The notes under the pieces: generated by a model
Told to the model about the DNA's origin: nothing
Databases searched by the model: none
What the model saw: the letters and a program-made list of their open reading frames with translations, nothing else
Shown: piece after piece, positions 34,187 through 43,062 of the stretch
How positions within the stretch are numbered: position 1 is the stretch's first letter
Layout of the letters: every line of letters starts with the position of its first letter
Program-made: the position numbers and the translations under genes
DNA from: Pseudomonas cerasi
GTDB taxonomy: Bacteria; Pseudomonadota; Gammaproteobacteria; Pseudomonadales; Pseudomonadaceae
Assembly (NCBI RefSeq): GCF_900074915.1
Contig: NZ_LT222319.1
Span: 2,513,001-2,577,000 of the forward strand
Reading direction: 5' to 3'
Length of the DNA: 64,000 bases

Positions 34187-37100
34187 ATGCATTTACTGAG
34201 AACCCAGCCCGGCGGTTTCGTACCTGACGACAATATTGCCGATCTGGGCCAGACCCCGGCCGAGCTGGTGATTCTCTGCAGCGCCGACTCCAGCCTGGCG
34301 CTGCTGGCCGAGGCTGCCCGGCAGCTCCCCGAAGACTACCCCAGCCTGCGTCTGGCCAACCCGATGCAGGTCCAGAATCACGCCTCTGTCGACCTGTACG
34401 TCGATGAAGTGCTGCGTCACGCAAAGGTCATCCTGATTTCTCTGCACGGCGGTATTGGCTACTGGCGCTACGGCGTCGAGCGGCTGATGGAGCTCGCGGT
34501 ACGCGGCGTTCAGGTCATTCTGGTGCCGGGTGATGACCGCCCTGATCCAGAGCTGAGTGATTTGAGCACCGTGCCTGCCGTAGAGCGCGACCGACTCTGG
34601 CAGTTTTTGCGTCAGGGCGGCCTGCAAAACGCGCTGCAACTGTACAACTGCATGGCCAGTCGCTGGCTGGACCGCGATTATTCCTGGGTCGAGCCCGCGC
34701 CGTTGCCGCGCACGGCGATCTACCATCCGCGTTTGGCAAGCGCGCAGCTTGCCGATTGGCAGGCAGACTGGCTTGCCGAGCAGCCGGTGGTAGCGCTGCT
34801 GTTCTATCGCTCGCACCTGCAGGCCGCCAATACCGGTTTCATCGATGAGTTCTGTGTGCGCTTGCAGGCGCAAGGCATCAACCCGCTGCCCATAGCCGTG
34901 GCCAGCCTCAAGGAGCCCGGCTGTTTCACTCAGGTGGAGGACTGGCTGGATGAGGCTGAAACCGAGCTGATCCTCAATACCACCGGTTTTGCCCAGTCGA
35001 GTCCGGAAGCGCCGCATCTGCGGCCGTTTCGGCGCAACGTGCCGGTCATTCAGGCCATCTGCGCGCAGGACAACGAGCCTGCCTGGCAGGCCAGCGAACA
35101 GGGCCTTGGCGCCCGTGATCTGGCGATGCACATTGCTTTGCCGGAGCTGGACGGACGGATCATCAGCCGGCCGATCAGCTTCAAGGACCTGGCCTGGCGC
35201 AGTGAGCGCAGCCAGTCGGACGTGGTCTGCTACCGCGCCCAGCCGGACCGGATGGATTTCGTCGCGCAACTGGCGCGGCGCTGGATCGAGCTTGCGCGCC
35301 TGCCCAATGGCGAAAAGCGCGTGGCGCTGATCCTCGCCAACTACCCGACTCGCGACGGGCGGATCGGCAATGGTGTGGGGCTCGATACGCCTGCTGCGGC
35401 GCTGAATATCCTGCGCGCCATGCAGGCAGAGGGCTATCCGCTGGCGCCGTTGCCGGACACTGGCACTGAACTGATCCAGCAACTGCTGGGCGGCGTGACC
35501 AATGATCTGGACAGTATCGACCAACGCCCGTGTCACCAGAGCATGGCGCTGGAGGAATACCTGGCGGCGTTCAACGAACTGCCGCAGGAAAATCGCGACG
35601 CGGTGAACGCCCGTTGGGGCACGCCGGACACCGATCCGATGTTTCGCAGCGGCCGGATGATGATCGCCGGGCTGCGCTTTGGCCTCACCTTCATCGGGAT
35701 TCAACCGGCGCGGGGTTATCAGGTCGACCCGAGTGCGGTGTATCACGACCCGGATCTGGTTCCACCTCATGGCTATCTGGCGTTCTACTTCTGGCTACGC
35801 AAGGCCTACGGCGCGCATGCGGTGGTGCATGTCGGCAAGCACGGCAACCTCGAATGGCTGCCCGGCAAGGGTGTGGGGTTGTCGCGAACCTGCTGGCCGG
35901 ACGCGGTGCTGGGCGCCATGCCGAACATCTATCCGTTCATCGTCAACGATCCGGGCGAGGGCGCACAGGCCAAGCGGCGCACTCAGGCGGTCATCATCGA
36001 TCACTTGATGCCGCCGCTGACCCGCGCGGAGACCTACGGTCCGTTACGCAATCTGGAACTGCTCGCCGACGAATTTTACGAAGCGCAATTGCTCGATCCG
36101 CGCCGCGCGCGCGAGCTGCAGCGTGACATTCTCGAGCTGGTCCGTGAAACCCATATCGACCGCGAACTGGCGCTTGGCGAGAACCTCGACAGCGATGCCG
36201 ACGCGGCGCTCTGGCTGCCACGGCTGGACACTTACCTGTGTGACCTGAAGGAATCGCAGATTCGCGATGGTCTGCATATCTTCGGTCAATCGCCGCAAGG
36301 TCGTCTGCGCATCGATACCTTGCTGGCCCTGCTGCGTATTCCGCGTGGTGACGGGCGTGGCGCGCAGTCCAGTCTGTTGCGTGCGTTGAGCAAGGCGTTC
36401 GAGCTGGACTTCGACCCGCTGAACTGCGAATTGGCCGAACCCTGGACCGGCCCGCGTCCCGCTGCATTGCAGGCCCTGAGCAGCGATCCCTGGCGCAGTG
36501 CCGGCGATGCTCGCGAGCGGCTGGAGCTTTACGCCGCCATCCTTATCGAACGCGTCATCCAGGGCGAAGCGTTGACTGACTTGCCTGCACACGATGATCT
36601 GGCCCAGATCCTCGACAGCCTGCGTGACGTCGTCGCGCCGCGTCTGGATGCCTGCGGCCCCGGCGAAATGCAGGGCATGCTTGATGCCCTGAGTGGTCGT
36701 TTCGTGCCGGCAGGTCCCAGCGGCGCGCCGAGCCGGGGGCGTCTGGATGTGCTGCCCACCGGCCGCAACTTTTTTACCGTGGATGTGCGCAACCTGCCGA
36801 CCACCACGGCCTGGCGAATCGGCTTCCAGTCCGCCAATCTGCTGCTGGAACGACACCTCCAGGACCATGGCGACCACCTGCGCCAGTTGGGCCTCTCGGT
36901 GTGGGGCACGGCGACCATGCGTACCGGCGGTGACGACATCGCTCAGGCCATGGCGCTGATGGGCGTGCGTCCGGTGTGGGCGACGGGCAGTCAGCGGGTC
37001 GATGACTTCGAGATTCTGCCGATCAGCCTGCTCGACCGCCCACGAGTGGACGTGACACTGCGGGTCTCCGGCTTTTTCCGCGACGCGTTCGCCAACCTCA

Positions 37101-37951
37101 TCAAGCTGTTCGACGCTGCGGTGCAGGCCGTCGCGGCGCTTGACGAGCCCGACGACCTTAACCCGCTGGCGGCCAGGGTCCGTGAAGAACGGCAGGGCTT
37201 CATCGCAGAAGGTCTGAATGAAGACGAAGCGGCGCGTCAGGCTGGCTGGCGGATATTTGGTGCCAAACCCGGTGCCTATGGCGCTGGCGTGCAGGGTGCT
37301 ATCGATGGCCGCCTGTGGCAGAGCCGCGATGACCTTGCCGAGGTTTACCTGAACTGGGGCGGTTACGCCTATGGCGCTGCCGATGAAGGTACGCCCGCAC
37401 GCCAGCGCTTTGCCCAGCGGCTTTCTCAGGTGCAGGCGGTGCTGCAGAATCAGGACAATCGCGAACACGATCTGCTCGACTCAAACGACTACTACCAGTT
37501 TCAGGGCGGCATGCTCGCCGCTTCGGAAAGCCTCAGCGGGCAGAAGACCGCCAGTTACCACGGCGATCACAGCCAGCCCGACCTGCCGAAAATCCGTACC
37601 CTCAAGGAAGAGCTGAACCGGGTGATACGTTCGCGCGCAGCGAATCCGAAATGGATCGAAGGGGCCAAGCGCCACGGTTACAAGGGGGCGTTCGAGATGG
37701 CCGCGACCGTGGATTTCCTGTTCGCGTTCGATGCGACCACCGAGCTGATCGATGATCACCAGTACGCGCTGCTCGCCGACGCCTATCTGCTGGACCCGGC
37801 GACTCGCGATTTCATCGCTCAGCACAACCCTGATGCCTTGCGCGACATGACCGAGCGCATGCTCGAAGCCCAGCAGCGCGGCCTCTGGCAGGAGCCTGGC
37901 GAGTATCAGCAGGCGCTGGAAGACCTGCTCCTGGACATAGAAGAGAACTGA
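34187..37951 (+). CDS. cobN: Cobaltochelatase large subunit CobN
   Basis: A 1254-residue chelatase that inserts Co2+ into hydrogenobyrinic acid a,c-diamide in the aerobic B12 pathway; length matches the family. Landmarks are IILANYPTRDGRIGNGVGLDTPAA (NYP...GN), VVHVGKHGNLEWLPGKGVGLS, the WATGS segment near 945 and the C-terminal GYKGAFEMAATVDFLFAFDATT. It needs an AAA-type motor; the motor genes follow at once, as chlD with a frameshift site rather than as cobS and cobT. Stop and next start overlap as TGATG. Confidence 0.95.
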   Translation: MHLLRTQPGGFVPDDNIADLGQTPAELVILCSADSSLALLAEAARQLPEDYPSLRLANPMQVQNHASVDLYVDEVLRHAKVILISLHGGIGYWRYGVERLMELAVRGVQVILVPGDDRPDPELSDLSTVPAVERDRLWQFLRQGGLQNALQLYNCMASRWLDRDYSWVEPAPLPRTAIYHPRLASAQLADWQADWLAEQPVVALLFYRSHLQAANTGFIDEFCVRLQAQGINPLPIAVASLKEPGCFTQVEDWLDEAETELILNTTGFAQSSPEAPHLRPFRRNVPVIQAICAQDNEPAWQASEQGLGARDLAMHIALPELDGRIISRPISFKDLAWRSERSQSDVVCYRAQPDRMDFVAQLARRWIELARLPNGEKRVALILANYPTRDGRIGNGVGLDTPAAALNILRAMQAEGYPLAPLPDTGTELIQQLLGGVTNDLDSIDQRPCHQSMALEEYLAAFNELPQENRDAVNARWGTPDTDPMFRSGRMMIAGLRFGLTFIGIQPARGYQVDPSAVYHDPDLVPPHGYLAFYFWLRKAYGAHAVVHVGKHGNLEWLPGKGVGLSRTCWPDAVLGAMPNIYPFIVNDPGEGAQAKRRTQAVIIDHLMPPLTRAETYGPLRNLELLADEFYEAQLLDPRRARELQRDILELVRETHIDRELALGENLDSDADAALWLPRLDTYLCDLKESQIRDGLHIFGQSPQGRLRIDTLLALLRIPRGDGRGAQSSLLRALSKAFELDFDPLNCELAEPWTGPRPAALQALSSDPWRSAGDARERLELYAAILIERVIQGEALTDLPAHDDLAQILDSLRDVVAPRLDACGPGEMQGMLDALSGRFVPAGPSGAPSRGRLDVLPTGRNFFTVDVRNLPTTTAWRIGFQSANLLLERHLQDHGDHLRQLGLSVWGTATMRTGGDDIAQAMALMGVRPVWATGSQRVDDFEILPISLLDRPRVDVTLRVSGFFRDAFANLIKLFDAAVQAVAALDEPDDLNPLAARVREERQGFIAEGLNEDEAARQAGWRIFGAKPGAYGAGVQGAIDGRLWQSRDDLAEVYLNWGGYAYGAADEGTPARQRFAQRLSQVQAVLQNQDNREHDLLDSNDYYQFQGGMLAASESLSGQKTASYHGDHSQPDLPKIRTLKEELNRVIRSRAANPKWIEGAKRHGYKGAFEMAATVDFLFAFDATTELIDDHQYALLADAYLLDPATRDFIAQHNPDALRDMTERMLEAQQRGLWQEPGEYQQALEDLLLDIEEN

Positions 37952-38985
37952 TGACCGTGTCTGATTCAACGATGAGTGAAACTCCACATTTTCCGTTGGC
38001 CGCTGTGGTCGGTGCTGATGACCTGAAACTGGCGTTATGCCTGACTGCCATCGACCCGCGCATCGGCGGCGTGTTGATCGAAGGGCCGCGGGGCATGGCC
38101 AAATCGACGCTGGCCCGCGGGCTGGCCGATGTGCTGGCCAGCGGTCAGTTCGTCACCTTGCCGCTGGGTGCTACCGAAGAGCGTCTGGTCGGCACGCTGG
38201 ACCTTGACGCCGCGCTGAGCGAGGGTCGCGCGCGCTTCTCTCCGGGCGTGCTGGCCAAGGCCGACGGCGGCGTGCTGTATGTCGATGAGGTCAACCTGCT
38301 TGCCGACCATCTGGTCGACCTGCTGCTGGACGTCGCGGCCAGCGGCGTCAACCTGGTCGAGCGCGACGGTATCTCCCATCGTCATGCTGCGCGTTTCGTG
38401 CTGATCGGTACCATGAACCCCGAAGAAGGTGAATTGCGCCCGCAGTTGCTGGACCGCTTTGGCCTCAATGTGGCGCTGAGCGGTCATACACTGCCTGCCG
38501 AGCGCAGCCAGATCATCCGTCGCCGTCTGGATTTCGACACCGATCCGCAGGGCTTCTGCCAGCAGTGGCAAGCGCAGCAGGATGCCTTGAAGCTGCGCTG
38601 TGAACAGGCCCGTCAGCTATTGTCGAGCATCGAACTGGATGACCAGTCGCTGGCAATGATCACCGAGCGTTGCTTTGCCGCAGGTGTCGACGGCATGCGT
38701 GCCGATCTGGTCTGGCTGCGGGCTGCGCGTGCTCATGCGGCGTGGCGGGGTGCCGGGCACATTGAAGAGCAGGACATCGAAGCGGTTGCCGAATTTGCCT
38801 TGCGTCACCGGCGTCGCGAGCCCTCACCACCGCCGCAGAGTTCCGAGGCGCCGCCACCGCCTCCGGGCTCGTCCAGCAAACAGGCCGAGCCTGATAGCGG
38901 GCAGGGCAGTTGGGGGGAGTTGCCCGCCCAGGCCGTCACGACCGGGTCACGCCGCGAAGTGCCGAGCTGGCCAAAAAAGCCCTAG
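37951..38985 (+). CDS. chlD: ChlI/CobS-like AAA ATPase (0-frame product of chlD)
   Basis: A 344-residue AAA+ ATPase of the Mg-chelatase class. Walker A is in EGPRGMAKSTLARGL (about 45-59), Walker B is GGVLYVDEVNLL (about 109-120), and the sensor segment TMNPEEGELRPQLLDRFG is clear. A proline-rich linker (about 290-325) begins the last part, a feature of ChlD, not of free-standing ChlI. Reading stops at TAG 38983-38985, but a slippery A_AAA_AAG directly before it would send some ribosomes into the -1 frame and on into the VWA domain. So this frame encodes both a short motor subunit (CobS/ChlI role) and the first 343 residues of a 566-residue ChlD/CobT-like subunit (37951-39650). Both would work with CobN. 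Confidence 0.9.
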   Translation: MTVSDSTMSETPHFPLAAVVGADDLKLALCLTAIDPRIGGVLIEGPRGMAKSTLARGLADVLASGQFVTLPLGATEERLVGTLDLDAALSEGRARFSPGVLAKADGGVLYVDEVNLLADHLVDLLLDVAASGVNLVERDGISHRHAARFVLIGTMNPEEGELRPQLLDRFGLNVALSGHTLPAERSQIIRRRLDFDTDPQGFCQQWQAQQDALKLRCEQARQLLSSIELDDQSLAMITERCFAAGVDGMRADLVWLRAARAHAAWRGAGHIEEQDIEAVAEFALRHRRREPSPPPQSSEAPPPPPGSSSKQAEPDSGQGSWGELPAQAVTTGSRREVPSWPKKP

Positions 38986-39650
38986 GCATCCGTCCCCGCG
39001 CCACACAGGGGGCGGATGCCATTCCCCGTCCCGGTCGACTGGCCTGCGGCAGGCAGGGCGTTGTGCGTGTCGGTGCTGATGGCCCGGTGCAATGGCTACC
39101 GACCTTTCTGCGCGGTCAGCCGAAGAGCCACAAGGATCTGGTTCGCCAGCCGCGTAGCAGCCGGCCCAGCGAGTTATTGCTGGTGATTGTCGATGCTTCG
39201 GCGTCTACCCGCCGCCATCAGGCGTTGAGTCAGGCCAAGGGCCTGCTGTCGCAGATGTTCGACGATGCCTATCGACGCCGCGCGCGGCTGGCCTTGCTGA
39301 CCGCCAGCGGCACTGCGCCACGCTGGCAACATCAGGGGCTGAAGGCCTCATCGGCGTTGACACCCTGGCTGGATGCACTGGGGGCTGGCGGTGGTACGCC
39401 GTTGCCGGAAGCGCTGCAACAGGCAGCTGAATGGCTGGGTCAACGGCAAAAACGCTATCCGGCCGAACAGCAGCGGGTTCTGGTGCTGACCGATGGCCGG
39501 ATCAAGTCGTTACCGGCACTCCCTGCGTTCGACTGCGCCAGCTTGCTGATCGATATCGAGAAAGGCCCGATCCGCCTGGGAAGGGCGCGGGAACTGGCAT
39601 CGAGTCTGGGGGCTGAGTACCGGCACATCGATGAGTTGAAGCGGGTCTGA
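38910..39650 (+). CDS. chlD: VWA domain, C-terminal half of chlD reached by -1 frameshift
   Basis: The frame holds a von Willebrand A domain typical of ChlD/CobT: MIDAS-type DASAS in LLLVIVDASASTRRHQAL, GAGGGTPLPEAL, and VLVLTDGRIKS, preceded by the basic linker. Read alone it would have to start at a weak TTG (38910) inside the upstream gene, with no clear ribosome binding site, and no ATG is available. The more likely expression route is a -1 slip at 38973-38979, which joins residue 343 of the ATPase (SWPKK) to ALGIRPRATQG and then 223 residues of this frame. The fused protein has the AAA - proline-rich linker - VWA order of ChlD. Confidence 0.8.
   Translation: MGGVARPGRHDRVTPRSAELAKKALGIRPRATQGADAIPRPGRLACGRQGVVRVGADGPVQWLPTFLRGQPKSHKDLVRQPRSSRPSELLLVIVDASASTRRHQALSQAKGLLSQMFDDAYRRRARLALLTASGTAPRWQHQGLKASSALTPWLDALGAGGGTPLPEALQQAAEWLGQRQKRYPAEQQRVLVLTDGRIKSLPALPAFDCASLLIDIEKGPIRLGRARELASSLGAEYRHIDELKRV
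38973..39020 (+). promoter_or_regulatory. Programmed -1 ribosomal frameshift signal
   Basis: In the upstream frame the codons read CCA AAA AAG CCC TAG, so A_AAA_AAG (38973-38979) is positioned as the best bacterial -1 slippery heptamer (as in dnaX). After a 5-base spacer comes a 13-bp stem, GGCATCCGTCCCC (38985-38997) with GGGGGCGGATGCC (39008-39020), one G-U pair, 10-nt loop. All three parts are of near-ideal form. The same principle for chlD, giving two chelatase subunits from one gene, has been proposed in the literature. Confidence 0.88.
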
Positions 39651-39734
39651 GGGTGGGGAACCCCTCAGGCCCGGCTCTCTTGCTGATGCTCTGCGGGGGT
39701 GGCGCGCGCAGAGCATGGCACTGAAAACACACCT

Positions 39735-39772
39735 CTGTGGGCGCGGCAAGGGCGGCGATCCCACAGGGTTTT
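39735..39772 (+). terminator. Possible terminator after chlD
   Basis: Stem CTGTGGG / CCCACAG (7 bp, long loop) followed by GGTTTT, 85 bases after the stop. Another 10-bp perfect hairpin, ATGCTCTGCG / CGCAGAGCAT (39686-39716), precedes it. One or both probably end the cob transcript. Confidence 0.45.
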
Positions 39773-39808
39773 CCATTACGCCAAGCGGGGAGCCCGCTCA
39801 GTCAGCCA

Positions 39809-40075
39809 TCAAGCCGGCATGGTCCACGGCTCAAGGTCGTAGCCTTCGTTGCTGATTTCTGCACGGGCCTGTTCCAGAGCGCTGGCCAGTTGGCGCTTGT
39901 CGGAATAGGTGCTGCTCGGGATCTGCTTGCGACCGATACGGTTGCTGGTGCGGTCGATCACCGTCAGGCTCAGTTCGCCGTTACCGTCCTGTGGTGCCCA
40001 GGCAACACACTGGAAGGGTTCAAAAGCGTGTCCAGCGATCAGAAGTGCATCGTTGAAGCGCAGTGGGGCGTTCAT
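39809..40075 (-). CDS. Small conserved hypothetical protein
   Basis: An 88-residue protein, MNAPLRFNDALLIAGHAFEPFQCVAWAPQDGNGELSL..., with no signal or membrane segment. Mixed alpha/beta look; ends in EPWTMPA. ATG 40075 follows GAGGAAACGACC, a good ribosome binding site; the frame runs to 40261 without support. I recognise it only as a small Pseudomonas-type protein; function unknown. Confidence 0.7.
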   Translation of the reverse strand: MNAPLRFNDALLIAGHAFEPFQCVAWAPQDGNGELSLTVIDRTSNRIGRKQIPSSTYSDKRQLASALEQARAEISNEGYDLEPWTMPA

Positions 40076-40403
40076 GGTCGTTTCCTCAAGTGCCCATATC
40101 AATTCAGTCTCGGCGGCGGGCTGACCGTCCGGCTGGTTACTTGTGTTGATGAACGACAAGGGGGCATGAGTCACACCGTTCATTGAAAATATTTGCGAAT
40201 TATTTTTGATGGGGCACGTGGAAGGCTGCCTGTTGCCGCGAGAACCGGGCAGGTAGCGCACTAATGACAGCAGGTTATGAGCGTTAGACCCAAACGGTAC
40301 AACGCTGCGTCAAATACTTGCTAGGGTGATGAGTGGGCTCGCCAACAGACTGTTTATAAAAAGCTTTTCAAATCTTCCATACGCCGGGCGCCAAGGAAAC
40401 CTC

Positions 40404-41729
40404 ATGCATGGATCGGCCCCAACACGACGTCTGTTAATGCTCGACGGCGGTGACGACTGTCATCCATTGATCCCCGTTCTGGTCGAGTCCGGATGGACGG
40501 TGCAGGAAAGCCCATCGGGTTCGGCAATCATTGCTGATTGTGATGTAGGCCTGATTCACCTGACCCCCGATCATTTTGAACACTTGCCCAGGCTCGAGGC
40601 GCTGTTCATTAACAGCCCGGTGCGCTGGATTGCAGTGCTGGCAGCCAGTGATTTGCGTCGCGAGAAAATCGGTGATTTCGTCTGCCGCTGGTTTTTCGAC
40701 TTTCATACGCTGCCTTTCGACGCGGATCGGCTGCATGCCTCGCTGGACAGAGCGTTTACGGCCGGGCGGCCGCAATTGAAGGGCTCGCCTTCGCAATTCA
40801 GCGTGGAACCCGAGTGGCTCGGCGACAGTCGGCCTGTCCGTGAATTGCGCAGGCTGCTGAGCAAACTGGCGCCCACCGATTCGCCGGTATTGATCAGGGG
40901 CGAACGGGGCACGGGCAAGGAACTGATCGCGCGCAGCCTGCATGTTCAGTCCTTGCGACGCGACAAACCCTTTATCGTGGTCGATTGCGCAGCGTCTGAC
41001 GGGCAGTCGATTCACGCCGTGCTGTTCGGTCATGAGGACGGCGGGTTTGACGATGCTCAGGAGCGTAGGGTCGGGTTGCTTGAAGCCGCAGACGGCGGCA
41101 CGCTGTTGCTCGACGAGGTCGGTGAGCTGCCGCTGGATACCCAGGCGAGCCTGCTGCGCTTTCTCGAAGACCGGCAGATCGAGCGCGCGGACGGTAGCGA
41201 ACCGATTGCAGTGGATGTGCGGGTGCTGGCCGCGACCCGCGAGGATCTTGAAACGGCGGTGCGCAAAAAGCGCTTTCGCGAGGACCTGTATTACCAGCTC
41301 AATGTGCTGCAGGTCGGGGTAGCGCCATTGCGCGAGCGTCATGGCGATCTGGCGTTGCTGGCCAACCATTTCGCCCATTTGTACAGTCAGGAAACCGGCA
41401 GGCGGGCGCGCAGTTTCAGTCAGGATGCTTTGGTTGCGCTGGGCAAGCACGATTGGCCGGGCAATGTGCGCGAGCTGGCCGGTCGCGTTCGGCGCGGGCT
41501 GGTGCTGGCCGAAGGCAGGCAGATAGAAGCGGCAAATCTCGGCCTGCTGGGTGAGGAGGACAGTGTTGGCAGCATGGGGACGCTGGAGGATTATAAGTCG
41601 CGGGCCGAGCGTCAGGCGTTGTGTGACGTGTTGACGCGCCACAGTGACAATTTGAGTGTGGCGGCCAGAGTGCTGGGTATTTCGCGGCCGACGTTTTACC
41701 GGCTGTTACACAAGCACCAGATCCGCTGA
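40404..41729 (+). CDS. Sigma54-activator-like regulator with degenerate GAFTGA
   Basis: A 441-residue bacterial enhancer-binding-protein-like regulator: N-terminal receiver-like domain without a clear phosphorylatable Asp pattern (about 1-130), AAA+ domain with Walker A RGERGTGKEL (about 170-185) and Walker B GGTLLLDEVGELPL, and a C-terminal Fis-type HTH (NLSVAARVLGISRPTFYRLL). The sigma54-contacting GAFTGA loop is replaced by GGFDDA (41040-41057), so it may not open sigma54 promoters. VpsR of Vibrio cholerae, which uses sigma70, lacks a functional GAFTGA in the same way, and the N-terminal part resembles its unusual receiver. Start ATG 40404 (AAGGAAA upstream); the frame begins at 40326. Confidence 0.85.
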   Translation: MHGSAPTRRLLMLDGGDDCHPLIPVLVESGWTVQESPSGSAIIADCDVGLIHLTPDHFEHLPRLEALFINSPVRWIAVLAASDLRREKIGDFVCRWFFDFHTLPFDADRLHASLDRAFTAGRPQLKGSPSQFSVEPEWLGDSRPVRELRRLLSKLAPTDSPVLIRGERGTGKELIARSLHVQSLRRDKPFIVVDCAASDGQSIHAVLFGHEDGGFDDAQERRVGLLEAADGGTLLLDEVGELPLDTQASLLRFLEDRQIERADGSEPIAVDVRVLAATREDLETAVRKKRFREDLYYQLNVLQVGVAPLRERHGDLALLANHFAHLYSQETGRRARSFSQDALVALGKHDWPGNVRELAGRVRRGLVLAEGRQIEAANLGLLGEEDSVGSMGTLEDYKSRAERQALCDVLTRHSDNLSVAARVLGISRPTFYRLLHKHQIR

Positions 41730-42251
41730 ATCGCCCAGCAACTGCGAGACAGCGGTCAGCGCCTGTACGCGGCGCTGCTCCCAGTTACCGCCCACTACCC
41801 GGTAAGCTTGCCGGTGGTGTTCCAGCCATTCCCGGCTGGCGTCGAAAAAGGCTTGGCGTTCACACAATTGCGGCTGGCAGCGCTGGCCGTCGCTGATCCA
41901 GTCAACGCCTTCAGGCGACAGCAGCAGATGCAGGTCATAGGTACGCCTCAGCAGTTGCTGTTCGATCCACGCAGGGCAGTCGCCGAACAGCGTGCGGCTC
42001 CAGAGCATGTTGCTCAACAGGTGCGTGTCGAGTATCAGCAAGTCTGGCTCGGCGCCGCGCGCGGCGTCCTCCCAGGCCAGTTGGCCCTGGGCGATGGCCG
42101 GAATATCGGCGTAAACGGTATCGCGGCCCTGCTGATCGATGAACTGCCGGACATATTCGCCGACCAGCAGGCCGCCGAACCTGTGTTGTATTTCCGCCGA
42201 CAGCCAGCTCTTGCCGCTCGACTCGGGGCCGGTGAGAACCAGAACTTTCAT
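41706..42251 (-). CDS. NadR-like ribosylnicotinamide kinase (AAA ATPase)
   Basis: A 181-residue P-loop kinase related to the C-terminal domain of NadR: LVLTGPESSGKSWLS gives the Walker A with the GPESSGKS signature of that family, followed by EYVRQFI and LILDTHLLSNMLWSRTLFG. It probably phosphorylates nicotinamide riboside to NMN. It overlaps the pnuC stop as ATGA, so transport and phosphorylation are coupled. ATG 42251 matches the family start; the frame extends to 42401. It overlaps the 3' end of the convergent regulator gene by 24 bases. Confidence 0.88.
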   Translation of the reverse strand: MKVLVLTGPESSGKSWLSAEIQHRFGGLLVGEYVRQFIDQQGRDTVYADIPAIAQGQLAWEDAARGAEPDLLILDTHLLSNMLWSRTLFGDCPAWIEQQLLRRTYDLHLLLSPEGVDWISDGQRCQPQLCERQAFFDASREWLEHHRQAYRVVGGNWEQRRVQALTAVSQLLGDSADLVLV

Positions 42252-42811
42252 CGCGCCAGCGCCAGATCGTTGCGCCACTCGCGCCAGCCCTGTACCGCCA
42301 GCAGGGTGAACAAGCCATACAGCGCAGCCGTCAGGTACAACTCTTTGTAGATGAACAAGCCGACGAAAATCACATCGAGCAGGATCCACAGCGGCCAGCA
42401 CTGAACGCGTTTTTGCGCCATCCAGACCTGCGCCACCAGACTGAACCCGGTCAGGGCGGCGTCCAGCCAGGGCTGTGCCGCATCGGTGAAATGCGCCATG
42501 CCTGCCCCCAGTGCGACGCTGACAAGTGCGCCGACCGCCAGCCCCTTGAGCACCGAACTGTTCTGCAAGGTGGTCACGGCTTTGACCGGCAGGCCGTCAA
42601 CGTGCCGCGTCCATTGCAGCCAGCCATAGACCTGCAGGCCTGCGTAGATGACCTGCAGGAGCATGTCCGAATACAGCTTTACGTCGAAGAATATCCAGAT
42701 GTAGATCACCACCATGACCAGGCCGATTGGCCAGCACCAGGGATTCTGCTTCACTGTCAGCCAGACCGCGATAACGCCGATGGCGGCAGCGAAGAGTTCA
42801 AGCCCGGACAT
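42248..42811 (-). CDS. pnuC: Nicotinamide riboside transporter PnuC
   Basis: A 187-residue inner-membrane protein with seven predicted helices. Family landmarks are [28 protein letters not shown] (shown in part: WPIG.., LYSDMLLQ) and GWLQW. It facilitates uptake of nicotinamide riboside, trapped by the kinase encoded just downstream. A good AAGGAG precedes the ATG. This pair forms a minimal NAD salvage unit. Confidence 0.92.
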   Translation of the reverse strand: MSGLELFAAAIGVIAVWLTVKQNPWCWPIGLVMVVIYIWIFFDVKLYSDMLLQVIYAGLQVYGWLQWTRHVDGLPVKAVTTLQNSSVLKGLAVGALVSVALGAGMAHFTDAAQPWLDAALTGFSLVAQVWMAQKRVQCWPLWILLDVIFVGLFIYKELYLTAALYGLFTLLAVQGWREWRNDLALAR

Positions 42812-43062
42812 GGCGGCTCCTTGGTGAGGGTAGTGAGGGGCGGGGCCGGCGATTGTATGCGCTTCTGCGCGCTGCGTGCAGCTTGTGTTGCGCCAGACCT
42901 TACGTCAGCAGGCTTTGTGCGTGCAGGTCTGCTAGCATTCCGCGCCTTGCATTTGCGCGAGTTTCTTCAAGCTTCGTTCAGGCATGTGGCGGCATAGTGG
43001 CAAGCATTTTTTACACGACAACATTAAACAGCGAGCCTGCGGCATCGCTTCATGGGGGAATG

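Noticed and set aside
34193-37468. Long antisense frames within cobN
   Set aside because: Composition is that of reverse-strand shadows and they lack start sites; CobN is unambiguous.
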